A stretch of DNA of 64,000 bases from the NCBI GenBank assembly GCA_030068075.1, contig CM057826.1, positions 35,948,211-36,012,210 on the forward strand, in the 5' to 3' direction. Below, one piece after another: positions 35,677 through 48,110 of this stretch; positions within the stretch are counted from its first letter, which is position 1; every line of letters begins with the position of its first letter. Origin of the DNA: Paguma larvata (Eukaryota > Chordata > Mammalia > Carnivora > Viverridae). Both the position numbers and the translations under genes were made by a program. The notes beneath the pieces were generated by a model. That model searched no databases. It was not told the origin of the DNA and saw only the letters and a program-made list of their open reading frames with translations.

Positions 35677-35840
35677 ATTGAATAAACATTAAAAAAAAGT
35701 AGGTGATGGAGATTAAGAAGTTCACTTATCATGATGAACCCTGAGTGATGTCTGGAATTGTTGAATCACTCTATTGTACACCTGAAACTAGTATAACTCT
35801 GTATGTTAACTATATTGGAATTAAAAAAATAATAAACCAC
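35320..35840 (+). mobile_element. L1 3' end, split by a SINE
   Basis: 'CAACAAACTGATGGTTACCA', 'GGTGATGGAGATTAAGAAG', 'TGTACACCTGAAACTAGTAT' and 'GTATGTTAACTATATTGGAA' match a carnivore L1 3' UTR. A G9-10 run sits at about 35,436-35,445. The element is interrupted by a SINE at 35,464-35,699. Confidence 0.85.
35464..35699 (+). mobile_element. CAN-SINE inserted in L1 3' UTR
   Basis: Plus-oriented SINE with a (CT)n expansion at 35,642-35,673. Perfect 11-bp duplication of L1 sequence, TAGGTGATGGA (35,453-35,463 and 35,700-35,710). Confidence 0.96.
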
Positions 35841-35841
35841 T

Positions 35842-37220
35842 GAATTTTTACTGTGATGTTTTGTAGATGATGATGTCTTCCATATGAAAAATCCATATAT
35901 GTGTGTATGTATATATCTATTTCTTTTTTTACAAATAAGTATGAAAAAGCATTTAAATACATCAGATATTAAGACAGAATCTTTCTCAGTCTGAAGTTTT
36001 GAAGCCAGGGTAGAGAGACGGACTCCCTTTACTATGAATTCTCTCTTCTCTCAGAAAGTGCTTGGAATAAATATACAGGGTGCATATTCCCTTCAGAGAA
36101 ACCTTGAAAAAAGAGAAAATCTAATACCTCACCTCCATGTAATGCAAAGTGATACTTCTGAAGGTAAAGGTTTTATTTTACAGCGGACCTAGAGCCTATA
36201 TTCCCACAGGTATAACGCTGACTTACACCGAGAGGTTCTGAGATATCTACTAATTAGGTCCTAAAGTTTTTGAAGAGAAAAAGATTTGAAAAGAGAAAAG
36301 TTGCTTACATCTTTCAAACTACCATTTCCATGGACAGTGATGAGTTATGCAGGCCAAAGCGTCTCAGTTTGCTGTTCTTAGAAAAAATAATGGAAGCGAC
36401 TTTTGTTGAAATAATTTTTTTTCCATTTAGACTTTTTTCTTCCAGCTTCAATTGAAATTCTTATGAAAGTTTTAAACAAGGAAGCATGTTTAAATTTAGA
36501 CAGTTGATGCGTGACCTTTTTTCTTTTATTTATTTTTGTAGAGAACAATTGTACAGACTGATATTGCTTACAATGTCTATTAATTGATTCATTCTTCAGA
36601 TATTTTGTCTAGATTCTAGCTGGTAAGCCCCAGGGTAAGAATTTTTTCAAATAAAGTAAGAATTTTTCTAAGCCAATATTTGCTTGAATCCCATTGCAAT
36701 GCTGAATTATAACCATAGAAATAAAATATTTTGAATATCATTGAGTCAGTATTTTTTGTTTTTGAAATTTTAATGCTTTTAAAGAACATTACCATTTTGA
36801 ATTAATCTTATGACTGTGATATTTAACATTATTTACAACCATATATTGTCTTTAAAAATTGCTGACATTATGTTAAGCGAAAGTTAACAGGGAGCCTTGA
36901 TTGGACCTTCCCGTTCAGTTCGTCTGTGTGTGACTTCTCTTAGACCACTTAACTTCTTTCTGTCTCACTTTTCTTCATGTGCCCAGTGATGTTAGTAAAA
37001 TCCCTTTCCTAAGCCACAAGACTTGGAAGGACATGAGATACTGTTTGTAAAAGAATTCTGAAAAAGATGAAGCCTTCATAGATACATGATATAATTGTGA
37101 AATATTCAACTTAGCTCTTTGTATTAACCAGAATATAATATGTGATACTATTGATGCTATCACTATTAGCTATTTATTTAAAACTAAGAGTATACTTCTG
37201 TCTTGTGGAGGTCCTAAGAA
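35842..37220. other. Unassigned AT-rich DNA
   Basis: No recognised element in 1.4 kb. Confidence 0.4.
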
Positions 37221-37224
37221 GCAA

Positions 37225-37450
37225 GATGGTGTAATGCAAAATGCATGGACTTGATGCCAGGGAGAATATAGTTGAAATGCTGGTGCTGCTACTTACTGGA
37301 GAAGGAACCTCAAACAAACTATCTTCTCCCATCCCCAGTTTCCCCCCCTGTAAAGCAGTGATAGTAGTGTTTATCTACCTGGATTTTTACACAGATTTAA
37401 TGGGGTTCAGAGTCGGCCATAATAAGTTTTGGGTATTTCCAGGAATAGGA
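37225..37450 (+). mobile_element. MIR
   Basis: 'GGTGTAATGCAAAATGCATG', 'GGTGCTGCTACTTACTGG', 'CAGTTTCCCCCCCTGTAAAG' and 'GTGTTTATCTACCTGG' trace a nearly full MIR. Confidence 0.78.
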
Positions 37451-39322
37451 ACTTTTAAGAAGTTGATTAATATATGAGCACAGCAGTTAGTTATTTAACT
37501 AATGTCTAGTAATGTTTCATCATTAAAAAACAAACAAACCATGTGGCGTTTATAGTAATCTGAAGGAATTTATGCTCCTTGAAGTACCTGAAATAACTAG
37601 GATAGCAGCAATCTGTAGGTTTAATTACCTAAGAAAAATATTTTAAGGTTTTTAATTCCCTAAGAAAGATTTTAAGGTTGACATATCCAGATATTAGCCA
37701 AATTGCAAAGTTTTAAATAATAAGATATTTAGCTAAAGAGTATGTGATCACAATAAAGGCATGGCTGCAATAATTTCCTGGAGGTTGAACGAAATAATTT
37801 CTTTCATTACATACTAATTTCTATGAAGAATACATTTTTAGTCCCTAAGCTTTTTAAGATAAGAGTTTTTATGTATTTACCTTTTGTACAAATGAACAAA
37901 ATTATATGCAGGATTAAATTACTATTAGCTGTCATTACTTTATGGTGAGTAGCTGTTTCTGCTCATCATTTGCTAACTTTAATACATTTTTTATTTAAAT
38001 TTCAGCAAGAATTGTTAAGAGTTTGATGTTTTTTTTCACTGTTAGCTATCTGAAGAAATGAGGCAAAAATATCTTTATGATAATAATAATAATGATCTGG
38101 TATTATATGTATCTTTGTCATAATGGTGGCATGCTGGTGGTAGACTCCTTAATTACCTTTATTATTTTTTATTACTTTGGGCCTTTAAGAATTTTATTTC
38201 TATATTTCCAATTAGAAACTAAGAGTCACAAATAATGACCTGTTTTAGTGAGTGTAGTTCCATTCTTAGAAATGGAATAAAAGTCATACTTCTTCATGAC
38301 ATTAGAATAAGGCATTTGGAGGTTCTTAGTTGCTCTTAACTGTTTGGAAAATATTTATTTTTGAAGCAACTCACAGAAGGGATATGCTAGGTTTTATGAA
38401 ATATGTACTAAACATTTAATGCAGCTTTAAACACAGTTTTTTTTAGAAAAAGTGATTCAGCTATGAAAGCTAGTTCTAATGCATAAATATTCCCACAGTA
38501 ATTTTGATTATTGTAGATGAAGTTTTTAAAAAGAATGTGGAAAACTAATTTTGGGGAAAATCATTTTATATGTTTATTCAGTATGTCCATACTAGATAAT
38601 AAAGTGATATTAGAGGTAATGGAAATATCAAATGCAAACTTAGGGGATTCATTGGAAACTGAGAAAAATTTTAGCGTTTATTTAGGGATTATAACAACGA
38701 TGAACTTAGAGTTAAAAATGTAAAGACTTCCCTTGAACTGGTAATAAAGAATATGATGCCACGTCTAGTGTCAGAGTGAATGATTCAGGTAAACAGTGGA
38801 GAAGTGGCATTTTTGGTACATAGCTCTTTCCGAGAAAATGCAGTAAGATACTATTTTACTGATGCTTTCCTATGACATGATATCATTCATATACGTGGTT
38901 TTTGTAGGGAGTAATTATTTGTACTGGAGATGAACAGACCCGAAAAGAAGACCCTTTTGCCCCAAAAGAATTCTGCAACTAGACAGTATGCCATATTTTT
39001 CATGAAAAAGGACTCATCATCTTGCTGATCTGATTCAGGATAGAGATGTGACTATCCTAAATTCACAGGGGAAGCTAAGTCAAAGCAAGGGTGTTTGTGG
39101 GGGATTGGTGTTGGGGGATTATTCTCTTTACTCTTGGGCAAACAGAGAGATGGTGACCCTGGAGGGCATATTCCTACAAAAAGAAGTAAAAAAGTACCTG
39201 GAAAGCTAAAAGAGAATTAGACACTTTGCCTTTTCTTTTTTCCATGTTTTTTGATCAGTGTTAATATTTTGGGCATATTCTATAAGGGGAAAAAAAAGGG
39301 ATTTTCATGTACTAGACACTTA
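37451..39322. other. Unassigned AT-rich DNA
   Basis: About 1.9 kb with no recognised transposon. A short (ATA)n run lies near 38,080-38,095. Confidence 0.4.
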
Positions 39323-39336
39323 AAAATATCTCTTGA

Positions 39337-39528
39337 GAGGACCCCTGGGTGGTTCAGTCAGTTCAGTGTCCAACTCTTGATTTTGGCTTAGGTCATAGTC
39401 TTACATTCATGGGATCAAGCTCTGTGTTCGGCACCATAGTGACAGTAAAGAGATTTCTTGAAATTCTCTCTTCCTCTCTCTCTCTGTCCCTTCCCCCCCT
39501 TCTCAAAATAAAGAAATAAATTAAAAGA
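39337..39528 (+). mobile_element. CAN-SINE, diverged
   Basis: Head GGACCCCTGGGTGGTTCAGT; box B-like region altered (ATGGGATCAAGCTC). The flanks share ATCTCTTGA. Confidence 0.88.
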
Positions 39529-39777
39529 AATCTCTTGAATAGATGTTGAATGAGAGTAGATAATATGGAACAGTCAGGACTCTGGATTACTTTTACTCTG
39601 GTAAAAGGTTAATGTTAAAAACCCCCACTCATCTTTTCTGTAGTGAATTGCTGATGCACTCTTAAATTTGGCTATAGAATATTAATACTTGCTGTTCAGT
39701 TAACTTCAAATAATGAAGAAGTATCTATGTTAAACTTAGAGATATCTAAGTTCAAGTTGAGAACCATTAAGATCAGA

Positions 39778-40708
39778 GTCAAGTCAATCTTGAAATAAAA
39801 CCATAACTATATGGTCAATTAATTAATCTTTGAAAAAGCAGGGACGAATATCTAAGGGGAAAAAGGCAGTCTATTCAACAAATACTGTTGGGAAAACTGG
39901 ACAGAAAGATGAAAAAGAATGAAACTGGACCACTTTCTTATAATGTACACAAAAATAAATTCAAAATAGATTAAAGACCAAGATGTGAGACAGGAAACCA
40001 TAAAACTCCTAGAAGAGAACACAGACAGTAACTTCTTTGACATTGGTTATAGAAGCTTCTTTCCAGGTATGTCTCCTGAGGTAAGGGAAGCAAAAGCAAA
40101 AAGAAACTATGGGGACTAAAAATAAAAAGCTTTTGCACAGTAAAGGACATGATCAACAAAACTAAAAGACAACCTATGGAATGAGAGAAAATGTTTTCAA
40201 ATGACATATCTAATAAAGGATTAGTAGGAAATATATATAAAGACTTATAAAATTAAAAATGGGCAGAAGAAATGAACAGGCAGTTCTTTAAAGAAGCCAT
40301 CCAGATGGCCAACAGACACATGAAAAGATGCTCATCATCACTTAGCATCAGGAAAATGCAAATGAAAACTACAATGAGACATCATCTCACACCTGTCCAG
40401 AACGGCTAAAATCAACAAAAAGAAACAACAGATGTTGGTAAGGATGTGGAGAAAAAAGAACACTCATGCACTGTTGGTGGGAATGCAAACTGGTGAAGTC
40501 ACTATGGAAAACCATATGAAGGTTCCACTAAAAGTTAATAATTGAACTGTCCTATGATCCATCAAGTGAACTACTGGGTATTTACCCAAATACGACAACA
40601 CTAATTCAAAGGGATACAAGCACATTTATAGCAGAATTATTTACAATAGCCAAGATAAGGAACCAGCCCAAGTGTCCATCAATTTTGATGAATGGATAAA
40701 GAAAATGT

Positions 40709-40753
<45 letters not shown>

Positions 40754-41150
40754 AATAGTATTCAGCCATAAAGAAGAATGAAATCTTGCCAGTGGCAATG
40801 ACATGGATGGAGCTAGAGAGTATAATGCTAAGCAAATAAGTCAGTCAGAGAAAGACAGCTACCATATGATTTCACTCATATGTAGAATTTAAGAAACAAC
40901 TCAAACAAGCAAAGGGAAAAAAATAAAAGAGAGAGAGAGAGAGACAAATCAAGGAACAATCTCTTAACTACAGAGAACAAAACGATGATTATGGTTAGGT
41001 GGGTGAAGGGATGGGTTAAATAGGAGATGGGGATTAAAAAGGGCAACTTGTGAGGACCAGGTAATGTACGGAAGTGATGAATTACCATACCGTGCACCTA
41101 AAACTAATATGACACTGCGTGCTAGCTAATTGGAATTGTGTCAAATCACC
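39778..41150 (+). mobile_element. 5'-truncated L1 (end of ORF2 and 3' UTR)
   Basis: Parallels the long L1 from about 16,360 onwards, in the same order: 'CATAAAACTCCTAGAAGAG', 'AGCCATCCAGATGGCCAACA', 'GGTGGGAATGCAAACTGG', 'GAACTACTGGGTATTTACCC', 'GTATTCAGCCATAAAGAAGA' and the 3' UTR up to 'GCACCTAAAACTAATATGAC'. Stops and frameshifts throughout; no coding capacity. The two L1 copies share gene order but differ in sequence, so they are separate insertions. Confidence 0.9.
40711..40750. repeat. (AC)20 microsatellite inside L1
   Basis: Twenty uninterrupted AC units, at the L1 site that is TA/TG-rich in the copy at 2,243. A good candidate for length polymorphism. Confidence 0.96.
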
Positions 41151-42780
41151 TTTTTTTAAATAAGTGAATCTTGTTTTAATGAATATGACTATTTTACAAA
41201 AGTAATTGATGCAGAAAAAGTGAATGATGCTTATGAGCTTTCTAATAGTTTTAATTGAGTTTTAAACTCTTAAGTCATTAATGAAAGGAGACAAGGTGGA
41301 ATACCGGCATGTTTTGTCTCTCTAGTTATTAACATAGTAATTTGCAGTAAAATTATTAAAGCAAACTTTAATTATTTAAAAATATATTCTTATAGCATAA
41401 TCTTAGTCTTCAGATATCAAATGTAAAATTGAAGTTTTTTAAATAATAAGTCCAGGCGTTTACATTTCAAAATTACAAGAGGTGAACAGACCAGGTAAAT
41501 GACTATCATTTATGACAGATGGCTTGAAGATATAAATCTTTAAATCTAAAGTTAGGCATGAAAAGTATTTTGATATATTACCCGGTCATTTTTTCACCTC
41601 CATTTTCAGAAATTAAAGAAATCACATCAAAGAGTAAAAGCATTTTGAGTATACAAATAAAAATAAACAAGACGAGCGAACAACTAGATGGGTAAAAATC
41701 TACTTACACACACACGCACACACACACATACACCTTTGCCTATTTATCTAGATACCTAAGGCACTGTCATTTTTCAAGTTCATTTTTTTAAGTTCATTTT
41801 TTTATCTGATCATTAAATTAGCTTCGGGGACTATTTGAACCTTCCACTAAGGCTACTAGTTGTGTCACGGTTATTAAACTAAACCCTCTGTTCTTTTTAG
41901 AACCGCTACTAAATATCTTGTGGCAGGAAGTACTTATCCAGGTATAAACTGGTCCCCAAATGAAAATGGGAGAACTAAGAGGGGCAAAGACTAATATCTA
42001 ATTTAAGGCAACTAAGCTAGTCCACATTTTTAGTTTAATAAGTACGGTTACCTTAACTTTACAATATATTACGTATTCTGCTTGCATATACCCCTGCACT
42101 TTCCCTGATCAGCTGGACTTGTTTGTACGTGATACCCCCACTGCGGCAGTTTTGAGAGTTAAAATGGCCGGAGAAATTAACAGTGCTGATAGTACTAAGT
42201 TACACATTTAAAAGTGACACCTTTGTCCTTTGATATCATTTCCCAGGAAGGTTATCATGAAAACTTCTTCCATTCGAAAGAATTGTATTTCTGTCAGCTG
42301 AAGTAGCTGACAACACGGTGTGAGTTGACGTGCAATTCTATGTTCTTTTTTTTTTTTTTCCCGTTTTGGAGTTCTCTTAAAAGATTTTAGTTATCTGTCA
42401 TCAGGCACAAGTTTAGATTCTGCTGAGCCAAAGCAGCTTGGAATGTGTTGGTGAAGAGGACACTCCAGACAGGACAATATGCTTGTCTACAGGGTGAGCT
42501 GAGGAAGAATGCTAAGAGACTGTAGCAGTATTGCTTTGGCGGGTGTGAGCCTTGGAGGGGAGAGTGGAGCCACTGGGCACGAATCCTGGTGCTGAAAGGG
42601 TGCACTTCAACCTTTCAGTTTGTACACAAGCCTCAGAGCAACAGCATTATCTGGCAATTGGCCTTCTTATGCCTAATTTCCAACCCACAAGTAGGAGTGA
42701 GGTTGTTGAGGATATCCTCACCCTTAGAGTTATTCACTTTGCATAATGACTCTACTTAGCACGTTAGGAGGGAGTGCTGA
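41151..42780. other. Unassigned AT-rich DNA
   Basis: Holds a CA-rich tract (41,707-41,733) and a T15 run (42,346-42,360). No recognised transposon or gene. Confidence 0.4.
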
Positions 42781-42864
42781 TGTCTAAGTGCCCATTTGCT
42801 CCATAGTCATTACCGTGCACCCTTCAATTAAGCAGTCCAGATATGACTTCTTTCAAGATAAACT

Positions 42865-42980
42865 GAAAGTGGTTTTGGTGGTGGTTACACGGGGATGTAC
42901 GCTTGTCAAAACTCAGCCAACAACTTAAAATAGGGGCATGTTATTGTATGTAAATTATACCTCAATAGAGTTGATTAAAA
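42865..42980 (+). mobile_element. L1 3' end fragment, older subfamily
   Basis: 'GGTTTTGGTGGTGGTTACAC', 'AAAATAGGGGCATGTTATTG' and 'TGTAAATTATACCTCAATAG', ending in an A-rich run, match an old L1M-type 3' end. Confidence 0.7.
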
Positions 42981-43184
42981 AAAGAAAGTTTAGGAATCTT
43001 GAAATGTGAAGAACTGTTAGATAGAATAAAAAAGCTGCTGTCAACAGAGACATGATAATTTCTGTTATTGTTACAGAAATAAACTTTTCTGAGCACAGAA
43101 CGCATTAAGCATTTATAAGAAATGGCAAAACCAGCCCATGATTGGTGTCCTTTACAATGATTTCATAAAACAGTATGGCTCCCC

Positions 43185-43280
43185 TTTTCACCATTGTATT
43201 CCCATGAATTTGTCGGATGCACACCGCATAGTAGATACTCAATAAACACTAGTGGAATCATTGATGTCTGAATAATTGAA
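43185..43280 (+). mobile_element. L2 3' end
   Basis: 'GTAGATACTCAATAAACACT' and 'GTGGAATCATTGATGTCTGA' follow the L2 tail. Confidence 0.65.
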
Positions 43281-43410
43281 GCTCTGCGCCATGTAAGTCT
43301 CACGTGTTTCGAATGATTCAGAGAAGCATGCTGAAGGGAAGATTACGTCTTGATTTATGAAAAATGCTTTGTCAATTTGGTTCCTTTTACAAAACATTTA
43401 TTTTAAGTCA

Positions 43411-43618
43411 TTTTTTAATGTTTATTTATTTTTGAGACAGAGAGAGACAGAGCATGAGTGGGGGAGGGGCAGAGAGAGAGGGAGACACAGAATGTGAAGC
43501 AGGCTCCAGGCTCTGAGCTTTCAGCACAGAGGCCGACGCGGGGCTCCAACTCACAGATCGTAAGATCATGACCTGAGCCGAAGTCGGACGCTCACCGACT
43601 GAGCCACCCAGGCGCCCC
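43411..43618 (-). mobile_element. CAN-SINE, inverted
   Basis: Well preserved inverted SINE with an 11-bp perfect duplication TATTTTAAGTC (43,399-43,409 and 43,619-43,629). Confidence 0.96.
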
Positions 43619-43629
43619 TATTTTAAGTC

Positions 43630-43942
43630 CTTTAAATTATGAAATCAAAAGAGGGAAAGACAAGGTAGTTAAAAGGGATAGGTGAATCTCCTCCTTGATG
43701 GAAGGTGGTGAATGGTGCTTACAATGTTTGGAAAAAAATATTTGGGCAGGGTGTATTGGAGGTTTTTCTACCAATTTTGCAGCTCGAAGCAATAGAAGGT
43801 TGATAGTTGCATATCTGAGAATTTAGAACACAGGCCTGGAGACTATGCATATGGAGGAGGCAATGCCTTTTGCCTTCTGCAGTGTGTTTAGCTCTCACCT
43901 AAACACAAGGGGAATGGACTGCAGCTATCAGTTTGCTGTGAC
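43630..43942. other. Unassigned DNA
   Basis: No recognised element. Confidence 0.35.
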
Positions 43943-44097
43943 TTTCTCTCTTTCTTTTTCTTTCTTTCTTTCCCTTCCTTTCTTCCTTCCTTCCTTCCTT
44001 CCTTCCTTCCTTCCTTCCTTCCTTCCTTCCTCCCTCCCTCCCTGCCTCCCTCTCTCTCTCTCTGTCTCTCTTTCTTTCTTTCTTTCTTTCTTTCTCA
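43943..44097. repeat. Compound (TTTC)n/(CCTT)n/(CT)n microsatellite
   Basis: About 155 bp of nearly pure pyrimidine: TTTC units, then about 13 CCTT units, CCCT units, CT units and TTTC again. It produces spurious open frames on both strands. Confidence 0.96.
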
Positions 44098-44539
44098 CAC
44101 ATTACTAAAGTATTTCCAAAAGTAACCATAGGGCTCATTAGAAAGAACTACATAATTGTTTAGAGTACTCTCTCTATTGCCAATCATGAACATGTAACCT
44201 TATATTCCATTATTCAGAAGGATGAATAACAAGATGCCCAGTGGTTATCTTGTCTTTGGCCTTCGTGATTTTGTGTTTGGATTCTCATCTGTCTTATCTG
44301 TAAGATCAATTCAAGAGACTTTACGCTAGTATCGATGTAAGAAAGACTGAAACTAAACTGTTTACTGTTCTCTTCTAAATGTTTCTATTTAAATATTTTA
44401 CATCTGACTTGAGAATATTTTATATACTAATAAGTGTATCAAGGATTTACATTCTTTGTTTTTAGTTCTCTCAACATTTGTCATTCCAAAACTATTATGA
44501 AAATTTATAAACATTGTAATAATTTTATACAAGGCAACT
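44098..44539. other. Unassigned AT-rich DNA
   Basis: No recognised element. Confidence 0.4.
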
Positions 44540-45130
44540 ATGGCAGTTTAGGGGATAACACAAAGAGATTTCAGGTGTGGTTTCTATTGTTAAGACGCCT
44601 GCAGACTCATGAGAAAATAGAATACACATGAACACACACACAAGTAAAAATGGAAGATGATATTACAAATCTATTTCATTAAGAAGCTCAGATATGAGAG
44701 AGACACAAGCAAAATGGAGAAGCTAATCATTTAATAGTCAATATGGATTTAAAATTGACCTTGGTATGAGTAGGCCATAACTAAGATCCTTGAAGTGTGG
44801 AGATAGACAAGGTGGAGATGTGTACATCATATCCGCAGAGCCAGAAGTAGCCTGGTTTAACTGAAGCAATCTTCGACTTGAGTAGGGCATATGTGGAGGA
44901 TAGGCTTTGGGGTTCATTTTGGGCCAAATCAATTCCGTTCTGAAGATGAACTTAAAAAATACAAATTTTATTTATTTTTTAAGAAAGAAAAGGTACATGA
45001 AAATTAGTTTTTAAGAAAGATTAATTGCAAAGGAATTAGAGAAGTAAGGCTGAAGCCCAAGAATTAAATTGGGAAAAAGCTGCAGTTATCCAGGCAGGGA
45101 GGGAATTAGTTTTAAACTAGAGGAAATGGT
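44540..45130 (-). mobile_element. Possible L2-type fragment, inverted
   Basis: Weak matches to an inverted L2: 'CTGCAGACTCATGAGAAAAT' and 'CTGCAGTTATCCAGGCAGGG'. The rest is too degraded to assign. Confidence 0.35.
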
Positions 45131-45177
45131 AGAAAGCATGACTTTTAGAACTCTATTCTTCTGACAAAGAATTTGAA

Positions 45178-45202
45178 TGTATGTATGTATGTACGTGTAT
45201 GA
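45178..45202. repeat. (ATGT)n short tract
   Basis: About five ATGT/ACGT units. Confidence 0.8.
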
Positions 45203-45329
45203 ATGTCTCTTCGAGTACTTCTGTCTTCTCACTGTTAAGCCTGAATCTATCATGAGTCTTTCACATTGAGAATTCTCATTTTATTAGTCACATCGGCAAA
45301 AGTATAGCAGTTGCTATCATTTGATAATA

Positions 45330-45455
45330 ACTTTTGTTGATCACTTACTATGTGCCACATTCCATCTTAGGCAATTTGCATGTATTACCAAATGTAACCT
45401 ACAAGTTAAACCATATGAAATTGCCATTTTCACAGGTTAAAAATTATCAAAGAGC
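45330..45455 (-). mobile_element. MIR, inverted (first of three)
   Basis: 'TTGATCACTTACTATGTGCC', 'GCATGTATTACCAAATGTAA' and 'GCCATTTTCACAGG' trace the 3' half of an inverted MIR. Confidence 0.8.
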
Positions 45456-45640
45456 AGCAATTTCATACACTTCACTTAATTCTCACACAACCATATGAAT
45501 TAGTTACTGTGATTATTTACATTTCCGTGCAAGGAAACGGAGGCATGGAGAGAGTTTAATTTGCATAAGTTTGTAAAATCAGTATGTGGCAGAGCTAGGA
45601 TTCAAACGTGAGCAAATGTCGCTCCAGAGTCTGTGGTATA
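45456..45640 (-). mobile_element. MIR, inverted (second of three)
   Basis: 'CACTTAATTCTCACACAACC', 'AAGGAAACGGAGGCATGGAG', 'TGTGGCAGAGCTAGGATTCA' and 'CGCTCCAGAGTCTGTGGT' make this the best preserved MIR in the window. Confidence 0.88.
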
Positions 45641-45674
45641 AACACTTGTTATCTACTTACACTGTATACTTATA

Positions 45675-45840
45675 TCTTATATAATCTTCCCAATAATTTC
45701 AGGAAATAAATACATTCTCATTGTATGGATAAGAAGAGCAAAACACAGAAGAGTAACTTGCCCATAGTTACCCACATCAAAAGAAGTCAAGATTTGAACG
45801 AGTTCTGTCTGATTCTGGAATGTTAATACTCCACCTCTTT
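45675..45840 (-). mobile_element. MIR, inverted (third of three)
   Basis: 'CTCATTGTATGGATAAGAAG', 'GAGTAACTTGCCCATAGTTA' and 'CAAGATTTGAACGAGTTCTG' trace the core and tRNA-like half. Confidence 0.78.
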
Positions 45841-46747
45841 ACATGGAGAGAGGAGGCAAGACTGGGGTCCTCCTGACTCCCTACTGATATTTTCCATTTT
45901 TCCCTACTCATATTATTCCACTTTCCTGCTTCATTTATGAATTTGGTCAACAACCCAAAATCTTCTACATTTGTAATTTTCTTTCTCGACATTGCAACTT
46001 GCCATCATTCTGTCTCTCCTGTGTCTACTAAATATTGCTTTTGCCTTTAAACTACCATCAATTCCTTAATCACATTTTATTTCGCTTGTCTCTTAGTTCC
46101 TTTATTGTTTCACTTCATATCCAAATCATAACAGAGGCTATCGGCAGTTATTTCATCTCTACCTTCCTTATCATTTTCAATTTCCTAACCCATTGACACA
46201 TTTGTTTCAGTTTGCCAGTTAATCCCCACCCTGGCTCAACCAAACTATCAATTTTCTCTAATTCTGTTCTCAGGCAGTTTGGATGTAGCTGGAGAAAATT
46301 ACAGAACCATGTGGATTGACTTCAATATAAATATATGATTTCCAAAATAAATTGGACCCTTGATACTACACAGTAACCTTTTTTAAAAGTCATCTAAGTC
46401 ATCTATCTCTTTTTTATTCAAATTTCCAAATGTACATAAAAGTTGTTTTAAACTTTATTCTGTTCTCAAACTACCAATTCCTTTTCCATTCTTTTCAATC
46501 TCAATCTCTATTTCAGTGAAAAATGAAAACTTTGTATTCCTTCAGTTTTATGATCATGCTTGTTTACCTCTTCTCCCCACCTAATAATATTTCATTCTAC
46601 TCAGAAAAAAACAAAAACAAAAACAAAAAACTGCTCCTATCTCCCCCTCCCTCCAAAGAAAATCCTTCTAAAGTTTCATCCTCTCCTAAGACTTTGAGTG
46701 TTAGATTATCCTTTCTTTTTTGAACCATCAATCTCCCACTCATTTTT

Positions 46748-46964
46748 TTAAATTAAATTTTTTAACATTTATTTATTTTTGAGACAGAGAAAGAGCATGG
46801 GCAAGGGAGGGGCAGAGAGAGAGAGGGAGACACAAAATCTGAAGCAGGCTCCAGGCTCTGAGCTGTCCGCACAGAGACCGACGCAGGGCTCTAACTCATG
46901 TACTGTGAGATCATGACCTGAGCCGAAGTCAGACACTTAACTGACTGAGCCACCTAGGAACCTC
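46748..46964 (-). mobile_element. CAN-SINE, inverted (left of tandem pair)
   Basis: Inverted SINE with its head at about 46,935-46,964. The flanks share a CTC(C/T)CACTCATT-like word, with the next SINE beginning about 14 bp further right. Confidence 0.93.
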
Positions 46965-46977
46965 TCTCTCACTCATT

Positions 46978-47191
46978 AACATTTTTTAAAATATTTTATT
47001 TATTTTTGAAAGAGAGAGACAGAGTGCGAGTAGGGAAGGGGCAGAGAGAGAGGGAGTCACAGAATCCAAAGCAGGCTACAGGCTCTGAGCTGTCAGCACA
47101 GAGCCCGACTCGGGGCTTGAATTTACAAACCGTGAGATCATGACCTGAGCTGAAGACAGCTGCTTAACCAAGTGAGCCACCCAGGCATCCC
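46978..47191 (-). mobile_element. CAN-SINE, inverted (right of tandem pair)
   Basis: Inverted SINE directly behind another in the same orientation. The word ACTCATT occurs before the first (46,738), between the two (46,971) and after the second (47,197). Confidence 0.93.
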
Positions 47192-47884
47192 TCCAACTCA
47201 TTTTTAACAAACCTCTTGTTACTGCTTAAAAACATACTCAAGGCTTCAACCACCGCTTCCCGAAAAGAAGCAAATTTTCCCTTGATCTGGATTCTGTGAT
47301 GACTTGTGTGGTTAAAGTTGCCGGCTCTTACCCAGAACCATAAAGTGTTCTCCAATTTATTCCTGAACCACTTTTCTAAGCTTGCATTCTTACAAAATGC
47401 TTCATAAACATCTTCAAATCTTTCCCATCTCTCATCTGATGCTCTGTTTGACATTTGCAGCCTCATTCTGCTCCTGTCCCTTATTTCATGAGCTCAGTTT
47501 TGCCTCTACTTAATCCCCTTTGTTTGTTTGTTTGTTTTTAAGCATAGAATCCCTGCTGGAGGATTCTACCAGCCGTATGAGTAGAATGCACATAATTCTT
47601 CACTACTTGCCACTCTAACTACCTTCCTAATGAAACTCTTAAATCCATCTCAAGTGTGCCCCACCTGTGTTGCCTACTCTTAATCTGTCTTTGTTGTTTT
47701 ATTCTCTTGCCATCTAGTTTTAGTCTCACCATTCCACTGAAACTATTCTTCCTACCATGAGCAATGACCTTCAAGTTGAATTCCCTAATCAAATTCTCTC
47801 ATTTCATTTTTTCTCTTCCTGCTTTGTGGTCAAATCATTCTTCTCCAACATTTCTGTTTTCTGAATTTTTTGATACTGTTGTCA

Positions 47885-48110
47885 TTTATTAATAACTCCT
47901 GTAAAAATTTAAGCATATTTGATATTACTGGTAATATACTAGACTCCGGGGATGTAGAAATGAACCAGATATACTTCTTGTCTTCAAGAAACCCTTGTTT
48001 TAATGAGGGGTGGAGATAAGAAAAAGAGCATTTGCACTTAATGTATTAAGTATCATAATAGAGCACGAGGAAAATTAAAGGGAATATGCAGGTACAAAAA
48101 GGATAAAAGG
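47885..48110 (-). mobile_element. L2-like 3' fragment, inverted
   Basis: 'ACTCCGGGGATGTAGAAATG' and 'CTTCAAGAAACCCTTGTTTT' then 'AGTATCATAATAGAGCACGA' resemble an inverted L2 tail. It lies within a plus-oriented L2. Confidence 0.5.

Noticed and set aside
43845..44138. Frames of 87 and 79 codons on both strands
   Set aside because: They are translations of the CCTT/TTTC microsatellite.
46748..47191. CRISPR-like array
   Set aside because: The repeats are 200-bp SINEs, not short direct repeats with regular unique spacers, and the host is a mammal.
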